This document shows positions 26,951 through 35,092 of a stretch of 64,000 bases of DNA, piece after piece. This DNA is from CAVUAT01 sp963848045. Lineage in GTDB: Bacteria > Actinomycetota > Thermoleophilia > Solirubrobacterales > 70-9. The DNA lies in assembly GCA_963848045.1 (NCBI GenBank), contig CAWKCC010000003.1, positions 186,001 through 250,000 on the forward strand, written 5' to 3'. Every line of letters begins with the position of its first letter. Position 1 is the stretch's first letter. The notes beneath the pieces were generated by a model, which ran no database searches, was not told the DNA's origin, and was given only the letters and a program-made list of their open reading frames with translations. The position numbers were made by a program, and so were the translations under genes.

Positions 26951-27544
26951 CAGCTCGATCATCTGGCCGCTCGGTCCGAGGTTGTAGACGGGCGTTCCCG
27001 AGATCGAGCTCTCGGTGCCCCAGGACTCGTGTATGTGGCCGCAGACCACCAGGGGCGGTTGCGCGGACTCGATCGCCTCGAGGATGGCGACGCTCCCCAG
27101 GTGCTCGCCCCCGCCGCCGAGGTCGCAGTGGCCGCGCGGGGGGGAGTGCACGACCATGATCGCCCCGTCGGGACAGCCCGCGAGCAGTGGCGCGGCCTGC
27201 TCGTCGCTGAGGTCGAAGCTCCAATCCCAGGGCGTCACCGGGATGCCCGCCCCGAGGCCGAAGAAGGTCGCGCCGTTGAGCTCGGCGCTGTCGCCGTGGA
27301 GGATGGTGGCGGCTTGCCAATCCGAGCACGCGGCGCTCAGCTCCTGCTCGGTTTCGTTGTTGCCCGGGACCAGCACGGTGGGCTTCTCGATCGCGCGCAA
27401 CGCCTCGATCGTCGGCTCCAGGCCCTCGTGCACCGAGGCGAAGTCGCCGGCGCCGATCACCACGTCGGCGTCCGTGGAGCGCTCGGCCAGCTCTCGCGCC
27501 GCGTCGAGGTCGACGTGCAGGTCGCTGAAGGCGAGCAGCCTCAT
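26948..27544 (-). CDS. Calcineurin-like metallophosphoesterase
   Basis: 198 residues. Metal-binding blocks in order: FSDLHVDLDAA (DxH), GAGDFASVHEG (GD), PGNNETEQEL (GNxE, where GNHE is usual), VVHSPPRG and CGHIHESWG (GHxH). A small single-domain phosphoesterase of the YfcE/ICC type; the substrate could be a cyclic nucleotide, a phosphodiester or a nucleotide pyrophosphate. The ATG at 27544 begins MRLLAFSDLH, the expected first strand, so the longer upstream reading is discarded. It lies just upstream of the gene at 26256 with a 11-bp gap and is likely in one operon. Confidence 0.9.
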   Translation of the reverse strand: MRLLAFSDLHVDLDAARELAERSTDADVVIGAGDFASVHEGLEPTIEALRAIEKPTVLVPGNNETEQELSAACSDWQAATILHGDSAELNGATFFGLGAGIPVTPWDWSFDLSDEQAAPLLAGCPDGAIMVVHSPPRGHCDLGGGGEHLGSVAILEAIESAQPPLVVCGHIHESWGTESSISGTPVYNLGPSGQMIEL

Positions 27545-27662
27545 GGGCACCGTATCTCGAGGATGACCTGCTCCTGGCCAGTGGCGGGCATCGCGGCGGC
27601 GACGATAACAGCGGCGATGCCCCCGGATCGCGCTCCCTCGGCCTCTATGCTTCCGCTCCGCT

Positions 27663-28181
27663 GTGTCACGGGAACCCTTCGAGGGGAGCAGCTGGGGCGA
27701 GCGCCCCGTCGCGCCGGAGAAGGCGGGCGAGGCCACGCCCCTCCTTCGCGAGCGCCGCATGCTCGCTTCGGCGCTCCTGATCGTGCTGGGCCTGGCGCTC
27801 GCGGGTACGGGAGTAGCGACGGCGACCGGCCTCTCGCTGCAGCCCAAACTGGACCAGGTCGAGCCGGCCAGGCTGAAGCACGCGGTCACGGAGCTGCGAG
27901 AGTCCGAGCGCGCCCGCGTCGGGCTGGCTCTGCGCTCCAAGCGGGTGCTGGGCGTGAAGCGCTCGGCCCTGGAGTCGATCGCCGAATGCGAGTCGGGCGG
28001 CGATCCGCGGGCCAGATCCGCTGATGGGACCTACCGGGGCAAGTACCAGTTCGACCGCGGCACCTGGGCGAGGATCGGCGGCAGCGGCGATCCGGCCGCG
28101 GCCCACGAGCTGGAGCAGGACTATCGCGCCGCCGAGCTGTTCAGGGTCGCGGGCTCGAGTCCCTGGCCCGCCTGCGGATAG
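27663..28181 (+). CDS. Membrane-anchored Rpf-like transglycosylase-domain protein
   Basis: 172 residues. One hydrophobic segment (MLASALLIVLGLALAGTGVATATG) anchors or exports the protein. The C-terminal 75 residues form a resuscitation-promoting-factor/transglycosylase-like domain: LESIAECESGGDPRA with the catalytic Glu in CESGG, YRGKYQFDRGTWARIGG, and the terminal SSPWPACG. Such domains cleave peptidoglycan and stimulate growth from dormancy. The GTG at 27663 is the first start; an ATG at the membrane segment is also possible. TATGCT lies 11 nt upstream of the GTG. Confidence 0.88.
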   Translation: MSREPFEGSSWGERPVAPEKAGEATPLLRERRMLASALLIVLGLALAGTGVATATGLSLQPKLDQVEPARLKHAVTELRESERARVGLALRSKRVLGVKRSALESIAECESGGDPRARSADGTYRGKYQFDRGTWARIGGSGDPAAAHELEQDYRAAELFRVAGSSPWPACG

Positions 28182-28223
28182 CGCCGCGGGGGGAGCTTCG
28201 GCCGGGAGTCAGGATTTCGTGCC

Positions 28224-29006
28224 CTACGCGGCCGGATCGGGATCCTCGGCCAGCAGGGCCTCCCGCAGCAACTCCTCCTCCGCGTCGAAGAGGTGACCGA
28301 AGTTGCGCTCGCGGTCGAGCAGGATGCGCCTCTTGGTCTCGACCAGCTGCGTTCGCGGCCCGGCCGCGATTCGGCCCGCCAGCTCCATCGCCCGGGGCAT
28401 GAGCTGATCGGGGGCATGCACCGAGCCGACCACCCCGAGCTTCAGCGCCCCGAAGGCGTCGAGCAGGCGGCCGGTCAAGGTGAGCTCGGTCGCGATATGG
28501 GCGGGCAGGGCGACTCGCGCCGCCGCGTAGCTGGGAGGAATCCCCCGGGGCCGTTCGGGAAAGCCGAAGCTCGCGTTCTCGGAGGCGATCCGCAGGTCGC
28601 AGAGCAGGGCCAGCGCGAAGCCGCCGGCCAGGGCGGGGCCATTGACCGCCGCGACCACGGGCCGCGGGCAGCGCGCGACGGCGCTGAAGCTGGCGACGCT
28701 GGTCTCGGCGAGGCGCTCCCTGTGTTCGCGGTCGCCACCGAACTCGGTCGTGTCGATCCCAGAGCAGAACGCGGGGCCGGCACCGGTGAGCACGATCGCG
28801 CCGACCCCGTCGTCCTCGCCTAGCGCGCCGAAGCTCTCCGACAGCTCCACCCGGAGGTCGATCGACAGCGCGTTGCGCTTCTCGGGGCGCTCGAGGGTGA
28901 CGACGGCGACGTCCTCTTGGCGCTGGAGTGAGATCAGGCCCGCGATATCGCCATTATCCCCCTCTCCCAGGTCGTGGACAGAGGAGGAGCCCTTGAAGTC
29001 GCACAC
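28224..29006 (-). CDS. Enoyl-CoA hydratase/isomerase family protein
   Basis: Crotonase fold: VVTLERPEKRNALSIDL, oxyanion-hole blocks AFCSGIDTTEFG and ALAGGFALALLCDLRIASENASFGFPE, and RLLDAFGALKLGVVGSV. The second catalytic-type acid position reads FPERPRGIPP, so it may be a hydratase or a variant member. The only conventional start in frame is GTG 29006, which overlaps the divergent YjbQ gene by 14 bp. A more convincing N-terminus would begin near 28946, where GATAAT (28958 to 28953) is followed after 6 nt by ATC GCG GGC; see findings. Coordinates use the GTG. Confidence 0.85.
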   Translation of the reverse strand: MCDFKGSSSVHDLGEGDNGDIAGLISLQRQEDVAVVTLERPEKRNALSIDLRVELSESFGALGEDDGVGAIVLTGAGPAFCSGIDTTEFGGDREHRERLAETSVASFSAVARCPRPVVAAVNGPALAGGFALALLCDLRIASENASFGFPERPRGIPPSYAAARVALPAHIATELTLTGRLLDAFGALKLGVVGSVHAPDQLMPRAMELAGRIAAGPRTQLVETKRRILLDRERNFGHLFDAEEELLREALLAEDPDPAA

Positions 29007-29454
29007 GGACTACCTGACCTTCAACACCGCCGAGCGGCGCCAGTTCGTTCGCATCACCGAGGACGTCCAGCGCGCCGTGGACGAGTCGGGCGTCGCGGAG
29101 GGGATGGTGCTCGTCTCGGCGATGCACATCACAGCGGGCGTCTGGGTCAACGACGACGAGCCCGGGATCCAGGCCGACACCTTGGAGTGGCTCGACAAGA
29201 TCGCTCCTCCCAGCTGGAGGGAGCCCTCCAACGAGGTCGCCCGCGAGCTGCTCCCCGAGGGGGGCGACTACCGCCACCACCGCGGCGGCGAGGACAACGG
29301 AGACGCGCACCTCAAGAACCTGCTGGTCCACCAGCAGGTCGTGCTGCCGATCACCGACGGCCGGCTGGACCTCGGGCCCTGGCAGGCGGTCTTCTACTGC
29401 GAGTTCGACGGCGGGCGGCCGAAGCGGCTGGTGATCAAGGTGATGGGGGATTAG
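28993..29454 (+). CDS. YjbQ/UPF0047 family protein
   Basis: 153 residues from TTG 28993, preceded by GAGGAGG. Matches the UPF0047 pattern: VSAMHITAGVWVNDDEPGIQAD, YRHHRGGEDNGDAHLKNLLVHQQVVLPI and LGPWQAVFYCEFDGGRPKRLVIKV. Conserved His and Asp/Asn residues (MHIT, HxxxED, NGDAHLK) probably bind a metal. The family has been linked to thiamine-phosphate-synthase-like activity in E. coli YjbQ; the physiological role is unclear. A longer reading upstream runs opposite the enoyl-CoA hydratase and is not real. Confidence 0.92.
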   Translation: MKSHTDYLTFNTAERRQFVRITEDVQRAVDESGVAEGMVLVSAMHITAGVWVNDDEPGIQADTLEWLDKIAPPSWREPSNEVARELLPEGGDYRHHRGGEDNGDAHLKNLLVHQQVVLPITDGRLDLGPWQAVFYCEFDGGRPKRLVIKVMGD

Positions 29455-29536
29455 CGCCGGGCCCGGCGTACACAGGGCGGGCGAGGATGCCGCCTTCGGC
29501 GCCGCCCCCCTGCTCGTACTGGCCGCGATCCTCTCG

Positions 29537-30343
29537 GTGCAACTCGGCGCCGCCGTGGCAACGACGCTGTTCGATGAGATCGGCCCCGCGGGCAGCACTT
29601 TGCTGCGGCTCTCCTTCGCGGCGGTCGCGCTGCTCGCAATCTGGCGTCCCCGGCCCGCCGACATCAGCGGTCGCGGGGCGCTGGCGGTCGCGGGCATGTT
29701 CGGGGCAGCGCTGGGGGCGATGAATCTCTGCTTCTACCTCGCTCTCGACCGGATCCCGCTCGGCATCGCAGTCACATTCGAGTTCGTCGGCCCGCTCACC
29801 GTGGCCCTGGCCGCCTCGAGGCGCCGGCTGGACCTCGTCTGGGTGGCTCTCGCCGGCAGCGGCGTGGTGCTGTTGGCGGGGCCCGGCGGCGAGGTGCTCG
29901 ACGCCCTCGGAGTGGCGCTGGCGCTCGCCGCCGGCGCCTTCTGGGGCTCCTACATCCTGCTCAGCGCCCGGGCGGGCAGGGAGTTCGCGGGAGGAAGGGG
30001 GCTGGCGCTGGCGATGCCGGTCGCCGCGGCGATCGCGCTGGTTCCCGGTCTGGCCACCGCCGGGTCGGAGCTGCTCGCGCCGCAGGTCCTGGCCGTCGGC
30101 GCCTCTGTGGCACTGCTCAGCTCGCTGATCCCCTACTCGCTGGAGCTGGAGGCCCTGCGGCGGCTGCCCGTCGGCGTCTTCGGGGTGATGATGAGCCTCG
30201 AGCCGGGAGTCGCGGCGCTGGTCGGCCTGATCGCGCTCGGTCAGGGTCTCGCCCCGGCGGAGGCCGCTGGGATCGCGATGGTGATGGCCGCGAGCGTCGG
30301 CGTGCTCAGGCGGCCCGGCGTGGCCGCTCCGACCGACGCCTGA
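29537..30343 (+). CDS. EamA/RhtA-like drug-metabolite transporter
   Basis: 268 residues with nine or ten predicted helices and two EamA repeats, the threonine/homoserine exporter (RhtA) style: EIGPAGSTLLRLSFAAVALL, ALGAMNLCFYLALDRIPLGIAVTFEFVGPLTVAL, and YSLELEALRRLPVGVFGVMMSLEPGVAALVGLIALGQ. The annotated GTG 29537 cuts into the first helix; the open frame extends upstream to a hydrophobic AAPLLVLAAILSV, so the true start may be a CTG or other weak codon before 29537. Its last 38 bp overlap a small convergent ORF. Confidence 0.85.
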   Translation: MQLGAAVATTLFDEIGPAGSTLLRLSFAAVALLAIWRPRPADISGRGALAVAGMFGAALGAMNLCFYLALDRIPLGIAVTFEFVGPLTVALAASRRRLDLVWVALAGSGVVLLAGPGGEVLDALGVALALAAGAFWGSYILLSARAGREFAGGRGLALAMPVAAAIALVPGLATAGSELLAPQVLAVGASVALLSSLIPYSLELEALRRLPVGVFGVMMSLEPGVAALVGLIALGQGLAPAEAAGIAMVMAASVGVLRRPGVAAPTDA

Positions 30344-30515
30344 GCGCCTCGTCCGGGCGCGAGACGGTCTCGGCGGCCGGCTCCAGCGCCCCGGGCATGT
30401 GCTCCTCGATCTGCAACCGCAGGCACCGCCTGCACGAGCACTCGGGGACCGTCACCCCGGTCACCGGGCAGGCTCGCTGCGGCCAGCTCGCCTTCGCTCG
30501 ACTCTGAAGCGCCAT
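30306..30515 (-). CDS. Possible small Cys-rich protein
   Basis: 69 residues: four cysteines in ACPVTGVTVPECSCRRCLRLQ, which could bind zinc, and a charged C-terminus. A weak GAGGGGG lies about 10 nt before ATG 30515. The 3' end overlaps the transporter gene. No family is recognised, and it could be a spurious reading frame. Confidence 0.35.
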   Translation of the reverse strand: MALQSRAKASWPQRACPVTGVTVPECSCRRCLRLQIEEHMPGALEPAAETVSRPDEALRRRSERPRRAA

Positions 30516-30636
30516 GCGGGCTACCCCCTCGGTCGCCGACGCCCGCGAAGGTAGCCGCAGCCGCGGTCGGAAGCGTCGCGAAGCGCGGAAATGGGGCGTT
30601 CGCTCCCGCCAGCTCCAGGGCTGGGATGATCACCGC

Positions 30637-31467
30637 GTGGCGGACGAGCAGACACCCGACCTCAGGCGGCGCACGCCGGAAGAGGCCGTGGCGGAGGCGA
30701 AGGTGCACGCGCCCACGCGGGGCAACCGAAGGCTGGAGCGTTTCCTCGAGGCGGTCAACGGCGACCAGCGGGTGCGCGCCTGGTGGTACATGGCTCAGAT
30801 CCAGTCGCAGAGGCTGGAGATGTCCGACCACTCGTGGGTGCACGTGCAGGTGGTGCTGAACACCGCCCTGCGCCTGATCCGCCTTCTCGACAAGGGCGGT
30901 ATCGAGTCGGCGATGGTCACCGATCACGGCATGAAGCCGCGCGACGCTGAGGTGGTCGTCGCCGCCGGCGCCCTGCTTCACGACGCGGGCATGTCGATCC
31001 ACCGCACCGACCACGAGGCCTACAGCCTCTTCCTCGTCGCCGACCGGCTTGACGCGCTGCTCGAGGGGATCTACGAGGAGCCCGAGCGCACGGTCGTCGT
31101 CGCCGAGGTCCTGCACTGCGTGATCGGCCACCGCCGACGCGGCGAGCCCTACACGGTCGAGGCCGGTGTCGTGCGTGTGGCCGATGCGCTCGACATGGCC
31201 CAGGGCCGCTCCCGGATCCCGATCGAGGGCGGGCAGTACGGTATTCACGCCCTCTCGGCGGCGGCTATCGACGAGGTCAGGATCGAGGCCGGTGAGGAGC
31301 GGCCGGTCAAGATCGAGATCGAGATGAACAACTCCGCGGGGATCTTCCAGGTCGACGACCTGCTCGCCACCAAGATCCGCGGCACCCCACTGGAGGGCCA
31401 CGTCGAGGTGATCGCCGAGGTCGCCGGCGAGACCGAAAAGCGCCTGCTTCCCTCGTTTCGGATCTGA
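30637..31467 (+). CDS. HD-domain phosphohydrolase family protein
   Basis: 276 residues from GTG 30637. The first His of the HD superfamily is in SDHSWVHVQVV, the HD doublet is in GALLHDAGMSIHRTDHE, further His in LHCVIGHRRRGE, and the final Asp in RVADALDMAQGRSRIP. The C-terminal third (IEIEMNNSAGIFQVDDLLATKIRGTPLEGHVEVIAEV) is a separate alpha/beta region seen in archaeal and actinobacterial HD proteins. Probably a metal-dependent phosphohydrolase on a nucleotide; substrate unknown. GATGAT lies 6 nt before the GTG, which supports this start against a longer N-terminus. Confidence 0.88.
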   Translation: MADEQTPDLRRRTPEEAVAEAKVHAPTRGNRRLERFLEAVNGDQRVRAWWYMAQIQSQRLEMSDHSWVHVQVVLNTALRLIRLLDKGGIESAMVTDHGMKPRDAEVVVAAGALLHDAGMSIHRTDHEAYSLFLVADRLDALLEGIYEEPERTVVVAEVLHCVIGHRRRGEPYTVEAGVVRVADALDMAQGRSRIPIEGGQYGIHALSAAAIDEVRIEAGEERPVKIEIEMNNSAGIFQVDDLLATKIRGTPLEGHVEVIAEVAGETEKRLLPSFRI

Positions 31468-31513
31468 CGGGGTCTCGCCCGGCCGCCCGCTGAGACCGAG
31501 GGAGCGGGCCCGG

Positions 31514-32308
31514 CTAGATTCCGGCGCCCGTGCCGCCGCGGCCCTCGCCCGAGGCGAAGCGGGCGGCGCCGGCGACGCCCGTCGCGGCGGCCTCGGAGCC
31601 GTAGGCCTCCTCGAGCGCGAGGCCATCGGCCAGCGGGAGGCCGAGGCCCTCGATCGCGGCGCGGCGGTCGGCGAGCATCGTCTGCTGGGGAAAGGATGCG
31701 AGGCCCTCCGCCATCTCGAGGGCTCGCTCGATCTGCGCTCCCGGCGCAACGACCTCGGTCAGCAGGCCGATGTCCAGCGCCTCGGTGGCCTCGACGATGC
31801 GGCCGCTGAGGATCAGGTCCAGGCCCCGGCCGATGCCGACGATCCGCGGCAGCCGCTGGGTGCCCCCGTCGATCAGCGGCACGCCCCAGCGGCGCTCGGG
31901 AAAGCCGAGCTTCGCCGTCTCCGTGCCGACCCGCAGGTCGCACCAGAGCGCCAGCTCGAGACCTCCCGCGAGGCACCAGCCGGAGATCGCCGCGATGGTC
32001 GGCTTGCTCGGGGTGAGGCGGGTGAAGCCGAGCGGGCCGTCCGGACGGGCGGCGAGCCACTGCGCGGCGATCTCGGGGTCCTCGCTCGCCGCGGCCAGGG
32101 ACTTGAGGTCGGCCCCGGCGCAGAAGGCCTCCTCGCCCGACCCGGTCAGCACCAGCACGCGAGCCTCCTGGTCGGCCTCGAAGCTGCGGTATCCCTCGAG
32201 CAGCGCGTCGGCCGTCTCGGGGTCCACGGCGTTGCGCCGCTCCGGCCTCGCGATCGTCAGCAGTGCCGCGGCCCCGACGCGCTCGTATTTCACCTGGGCT
32301 CCGGTCAC
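31514..32308 (-). CDS. Enoyl-CoA hydratase
   Basis: 264 residues from GTG 32308. Crotonase signatures: LLTIARPERRNAVDPET, EAFCAGADLKSLAA, GWCLAGGLELALWCDLRVGTETAKLGFPERRWGVPLIDGGTQRL, and the C-terminal helix region. The Glu in GFPERRWG fits the second catalytic acid position less well than in FadB, so isomerase or another crotonase activity is possible. The start is chosen because TAGGAT (32321 to 32316) lies 7 nt before this GTG; an in-frame start at 32335 would precede the promoter. Monocistronic. Confidence 0.9.
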   Translation of the reverse strand: MTGAQVKYERVGAAALLTIARPERRNAVDPETADALLEGYRSFEADQEARVLVLTGSGEEAFCAGADLKSLAAASEDPEIAAQWLAARPDGPLGFTRLTPSKPTIAAISGWCLAGGLELALWCDLRVGTETAKLGFPERRWGVPLIDGGTQRLPRIVGIGRGLDLILSGRIVEATEALDIGLLTEVVAPGAQIERALEMAEGLASFPQQTMLADRRAAIEGLGLPLADGLALEEAYGSEAAATGVAGAARFASGEGRGGTGAGI

Positions 32309-32315
32309 GGAGCCG

Positions 32316-32321
32316 ATCCTA
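32316..32321 (-). promoter_or_regulatory. Leaderless-type -10 element for enoyl-CoA hydratase 31514
   Basis: TAGGAT, 7-nt spacer, GTG 32308. Confidence 0.5.
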
Positions 32322-32345
32322 TGTCCACGCGCCAAAGGTCGGCGC

Positions 32346-33674
32346 CTATGACGTGGGGACCTGAGACCAGCGCCTGAGCAAGGGCAGCGGGTTTAGCGGC
32401 TTCTTTTGGGGGCCGAAGACCGCGCGGCCCCGGCGGATCTCGAAGTGGAGGTGCGGGCCGTCGCAGGAGCCCGAGCAGCCGAGTCGGCCGACGAGCTGCC
32501 CCGCCCTGACCCGCTCGCCCTTGGCCACCACCGCGGGCTTCAGCATGTGCAGATAGACGTAGCTGCGGTCGTCGAGCGGGCTGTAGATGACGAGCGTGTT
32601 GCCGCCGCCTCCGGAGTAGAAGCTGCGCCCGCCGCGGCCGTCGACGACCACGCCGTCGCGGACGGCGACCAGGGGCGTCCCCGGTCTGGCGAAGACGTCC
32701 TGGCCCTCGTGCGTTCGGCCGCCGCGCGGGGCGCCGAACCTCGCCGCCGCTTCACCGTAGCCGACCTCGCCCACCACCGGGTGATAGGGCCCCTCGGTGA
32801 GCCCGGTGGGCGTCCCGGCGTCTATCACCGCGAGCGGGGGAGGGGCTCCCTGGGTGGCCGCCTCTCCGTCGAGGAAGGGAACGGGCAGACCCAGCAGCGA
32901 GCCGGCACCCGCGGCGATCGCCAGCACGGCCAGCAGCGCCAAGGCGAAGGTGGCGGTGGGGCGACGCAGGCTCGGGTCGGGCTCGCGCGGCTCGCCGTCG
33001 GCCGGTCCCGCCACCGCGGGCTCCGGAGCTGACGGCGGTGGCCGGCCGATCCGCTTCGGCCCTCTCTGCGGCCGCGGCGTCCTGGCCGCAACCCTGGCTC
33101 CGCTGTGCTCGGCCTCCTTGCGCTTCAGCCGGTCTCGCTCCACCCGGGCACGCTCCGCGTTCTTGAGCTCGTCACGGTGCGTCTGCTCCCGCCGGCGCTC
33201 CTGCAGCGCGGCCCGCTCGCGGCTCTCGCTCTCGACGCGCGCCCGCTCTGCCTGCTGGCTGCTCTCGCGCTGCTCCCGGGCCTCTAGCTCGAGCTGCCCG
33301 GCGGCGAGCTCTCGCTGGCGATCCTGATCGGCCTCCAGCCGCTCGACCCGTTCTCTCTCCTCGGCTCGGGCCCGCTCCTTCTCGCGCTTGTGCAGTTCCC
33401 GTCGCTCACGCTCCAGCCGCTTTCGCTCGGCCTTGCGGCGGCGGCGGTCGGCGCGCCTGGCCCGCCCGCCGTCGTATCGCTGTGGGCCGGGGTCGAAGGG
33501 TGCGGAGCCGATCTCGAGCGGCAACTCGTGATCGCGGGGGCCACGTCGCAGGTAGCCGGTCTCTGGCCCCGGGTCGAACGAATCGGGATGCTCGGCCCGC
33601 GCGGCGTCGGCGGGGTCGGGCGGGGCGACCGCCTCGGCTACGGTGCCGCGCTCTTGCGGGGCGGGGGGCGTCAC
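32346..33674 (-). CDS. Membrane-anchored M23 (LytM) peptidase with long coiled coil
   Basis: 442 residues. The N-terminal 200 are charged and helical (RRADRRRRKAERKRLERERRELHKR type), followed by one membrane segment (TFALALLAVLAIAAGAGSLLGL) and a C-terminal LytM domain. Metal ligands are present: HEGQDVFA (HxxxD) and GPHLHFEIRRG (HxH), with VRDGVVV and YLHMLKPAVVAKGERVRAGQLVGRLGCSGSC between. All four ligands are intact, so it should be an active D,D-endopeptidase; the long cytoplasmic coiled coil is unusual and could couple it to division or cytoskeletal proteins. It follows the small membrane gene at 33693 by 18 nt. Confidence 0.92.
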   Translation of the reverse strand: MTPPAPQERGTVAEAVAPPDPADAARAEHPDSFDPGPETGYLRRGPRDHELPLEIGSAPFDPGPQRYDGGRARRADRRRRKAERKRLERERRELHKREKERARAEERERVERLEADQDRQRELAAGQLELEAREQRESSQQAERARVESESRERAALQERRREQTHRDELKNAERARVERDRLKRKEAEHSGARVAARTPRPQRGPKRIGRPPPSAPEPAVAGPADGEPREPDPSLRRPTATFALALLAVLAIAAGAGSLLGLPVPFLDGEAATQGAPPPLAVIDAGTPTGLTEGPYHPVVGEVGYGEAAARFGAPRGGRTHEGQDVFARPGTPLVAVRDGVVVDGRGGRSFYSGGGGNTLVIYSPLDDRSYVYLHMLKPAVVAKGERVRAGQLVGRLGCSGSCDGPHLHFEIRRGRAVFGPQKKPLNPLPLLRRWSQVPTS

Positions 33675-33692
33675 ACTGGGCGCGAGCGCCGC

Positions 33693-33962
33693 CTAGGAGC
33701 CGAGGCGCTCGAGGTCCGCCTTGCGCCTCTCCTTGCGGTTGTCCAGACGGATCTGGATCAGCGAGAGGGTGATCACCAAGACGACGAAGAAGGCCATCAC
33801 CCCGAAGGCGAAGAAGGTGATCACCTTGTCGTCGGTGCGCCCGTAGAGGCCCTCCCCGTCGGCGCCGAGGGCAGCGGGCGCCAGCGCCAGCAGGGCGCCC
33901 AGCGAAGAGCCCAGCAGGGCGGCGAGGCGGACCAGGGCTGTGCCGGGGCGGCGGCTCGGCAT
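33693..33962 (-). CDS. Small exported single-pass membrane protein
   Basis: 89 residues: a signal peptide ending in APAALGADG, a short extracytoplasmic segment (EGLYGRTDDK), one membrane helix (FFAFGVMAFFVVLVITLSLIQI) and a basic cytoplasmic tail (RLDNRKERRKADLERLGS). TAGATT lies 8 nt before ATG 33962, fitting a leaderless transcript. It precedes the M23 peptidase and is divergent from uppP, both peptidoglycan genes, so an envelope role is plausible. Not a recognised family. Confidence 0.75.
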   Translation of the reverse strand: MPSRRPGTALVRLAALLGSSLGALLALAPAALGADGEGLYGRTDDKVITFFAFGVMAFFVVLVITLSLIQIRLDNRKERRKADLERLGS

Positions 33963-33970
33963 CGGCTGGC

Positions 33971-33976
33971 AATCTA
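33971..33976 (-). promoter_or_regulatory. Leaderless-type -10 element for the 33693 membrane protein
   Basis: TAGATT, 8-nt spacer, ATG 33962. Confidence 0.5.
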
Positions 33977-34031
33977 GCGCACCGGGACCATGGGATCTCG
34001 CCGAATGGCACGAGCGTCAGGGTCCTGCTCC

Positions 34032-34037
34032 TAGGAT
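34032..34037 (+). promoter_or_regulatory. Leaderless-type -10 element for uppP
   Basis: TAGGAT lies 7 nt before the uppP ATG (34045), leaving no room for a ribosome site. Confidence 0.55.
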
Positions 34038-34044
34038 CATCGCG

Positions 34045-34887
34045 ATGTCCATCTGGGAAGCGATCCTGCTGGGGGTCGTCCAGGGCCTCACCGAGTTCCT
34101 GCCGATCTCCTCCTCCGGCCACCTGATCCTGGTGCCGTGGCTGCAGGACTACGGGTTCCTCGAGATGAACGAGTCGTTCAACAAGACCTTCGACGTGTCC
34201 CTGCACGCGGGCACCCTGGTCGCGGTGATCACCTACTTTCGGCACGACCTGCGGGCGATGGCCGCGGGGGTGCTTCGGAGCCTCAGGACCCGTGCGATCG
34301 AAACCACCGACGAGCGTCTCGGCTGGGCGATCGTGGTCGGGACGATCCCGGCAGTGATCGTCGGGGGCCTCGGCGAGGGCTTCATCGACAGCAGGCTCGG
34401 AGAGCCCTGGATGATCGCGCTCCTGATCATCGGCTTCGCCCTCGTGCTCGGCGCCGCCGACCGGCTGCCCCAGCGGCGCCAGGTCGACAGCCTCTCGGTC
34501 CGGGACGGCCTCTACGTGGGAATGGCGCAGGCGCTCGCGCTCGCCCCCGGGATCTCCCGCTCGGGCGTGACGATCTCGGCGGGCCGAATGCTCGGTCTCG
34601 ATCGTGACAGCGCAGCCCGATTCGCCTTCCTGCTGCTGGTCCCCGCGGTCGCCGGGGCGACCGTGCTGAAGGGCTTCGGCGCGATCCGGGACGGCCTGCC
34701 CGACGGGGTGGCGGCGCCGATGGTCTTCGGGACCCTCGCCTCCGGCGTCGCCAGCTACGCCGCGATCGCCTTCGTCCTCGCCTACGTGCGGCGCCACAGC
34801 TACGACGTCTTCGTGATCTACCGGGTCCTGCTCGGCGTCTTCGTCCTCGTCCTGATCGCGACCGGTGCGCGCGGGGCCACCTTCTGA
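34045..34887 (+). CDS. uppP: Undecaprenyl-diphosphatase (bacitracin-resistance type)
   Basis: 280 residues. Signatures of UppP/BacA: LLGVVQGLTEFLPISSSGHLILVPWL at the N-terminus, SLHAGTLVAVITYFRHDL, and the second catalytic block PGISRSGVTISAGRMLGLDRDSAARFAFLLLVPAVAGATVLK. It dephosphorylates undecaprenyl diphosphate so the lipid carrier of cell-wall synthesis can be reused. About eight membrane helices. The start is ATG 34045, with TAGGAT 7 nt upstream; a longer in-frame reading begins before this promoter and is rejected. Confidence 0.97.
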   Translation: MSIWEAILLGVVQGLTEFLPISSSGHLILVPWLQDYGFLEMNESFNKTFDVSLHAGTLVAVITYFRHDLRAMAAGVLRSLRTRAIETTDERLGWAIVVGTIPAVIVGGLGEGFIDSRLGEPWMIALLIIGFALVLGAADRLPQRRQVDSLSVRDGLYVGMAQALALAPGISRSGVTISAGRMLGLDRDSAARFAFLLLVPAVAGATVLKGFGAIRDGLPDGVAAPMVFGTLASGVASYAAIAFVLAYVRRHSYDVFVIYRVLLGVFVLVLIATGARGATF

Positions 34888-34954
34888 GACTGCTCGGGTG
34901 AGCGGCGCGTCGGCCTCCCGCCCGCGACGCGCCCGCCCGGGGCGCTGGATGATC

Positions 34955-34992
34955 AGAGCCGCCGCCCCTGGAGAGGAGAGGGGGGCGGCTCT
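34955..34992 (+). terminator. Terminator hairpin after uppP
   Basis: AGAGCCGCC (34955-34963) pairs perfectly with GGCGGCTCT (34984-34992), and CCCC/GGGG extends the stem past one bulged G. It lies 68 nt after the uppP stop. Confidence 0.75.
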
Positions 34993-35001
34993 GTAAGAGA
35001 T

Positions 35002-35034
35002 GCGCGCGACCCGGGGCAGGGTCGGGTCGCGCGC
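35002..35034 (+). terminator. Second strong hairpin in the uppP-regulator gap
   Basis: An 11-bp perfect stem GCGCGCGACCC (35002-35012) with GGGTCGCGCGC (35024-35034) around an 11-nt GC-rich loop. It could be a second terminator or a structured 5' leader for the downstream regulator. Confidence 0.5.
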
Positions 35035-35092
35035 GCTGAGCGAGAGAGGAATCTCGGTCGACAGGAAGGCTCGCGCCCGGCGCGCCTGCCGG

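Noticed and set aside
27330..27940. Upstream extension of the metallophosphoesterase
   Set aside because: The conserved DLH strand begins at ATG 27544; the upstream part is Arg/Ser-rich and antisense to the Rpf-like gene.
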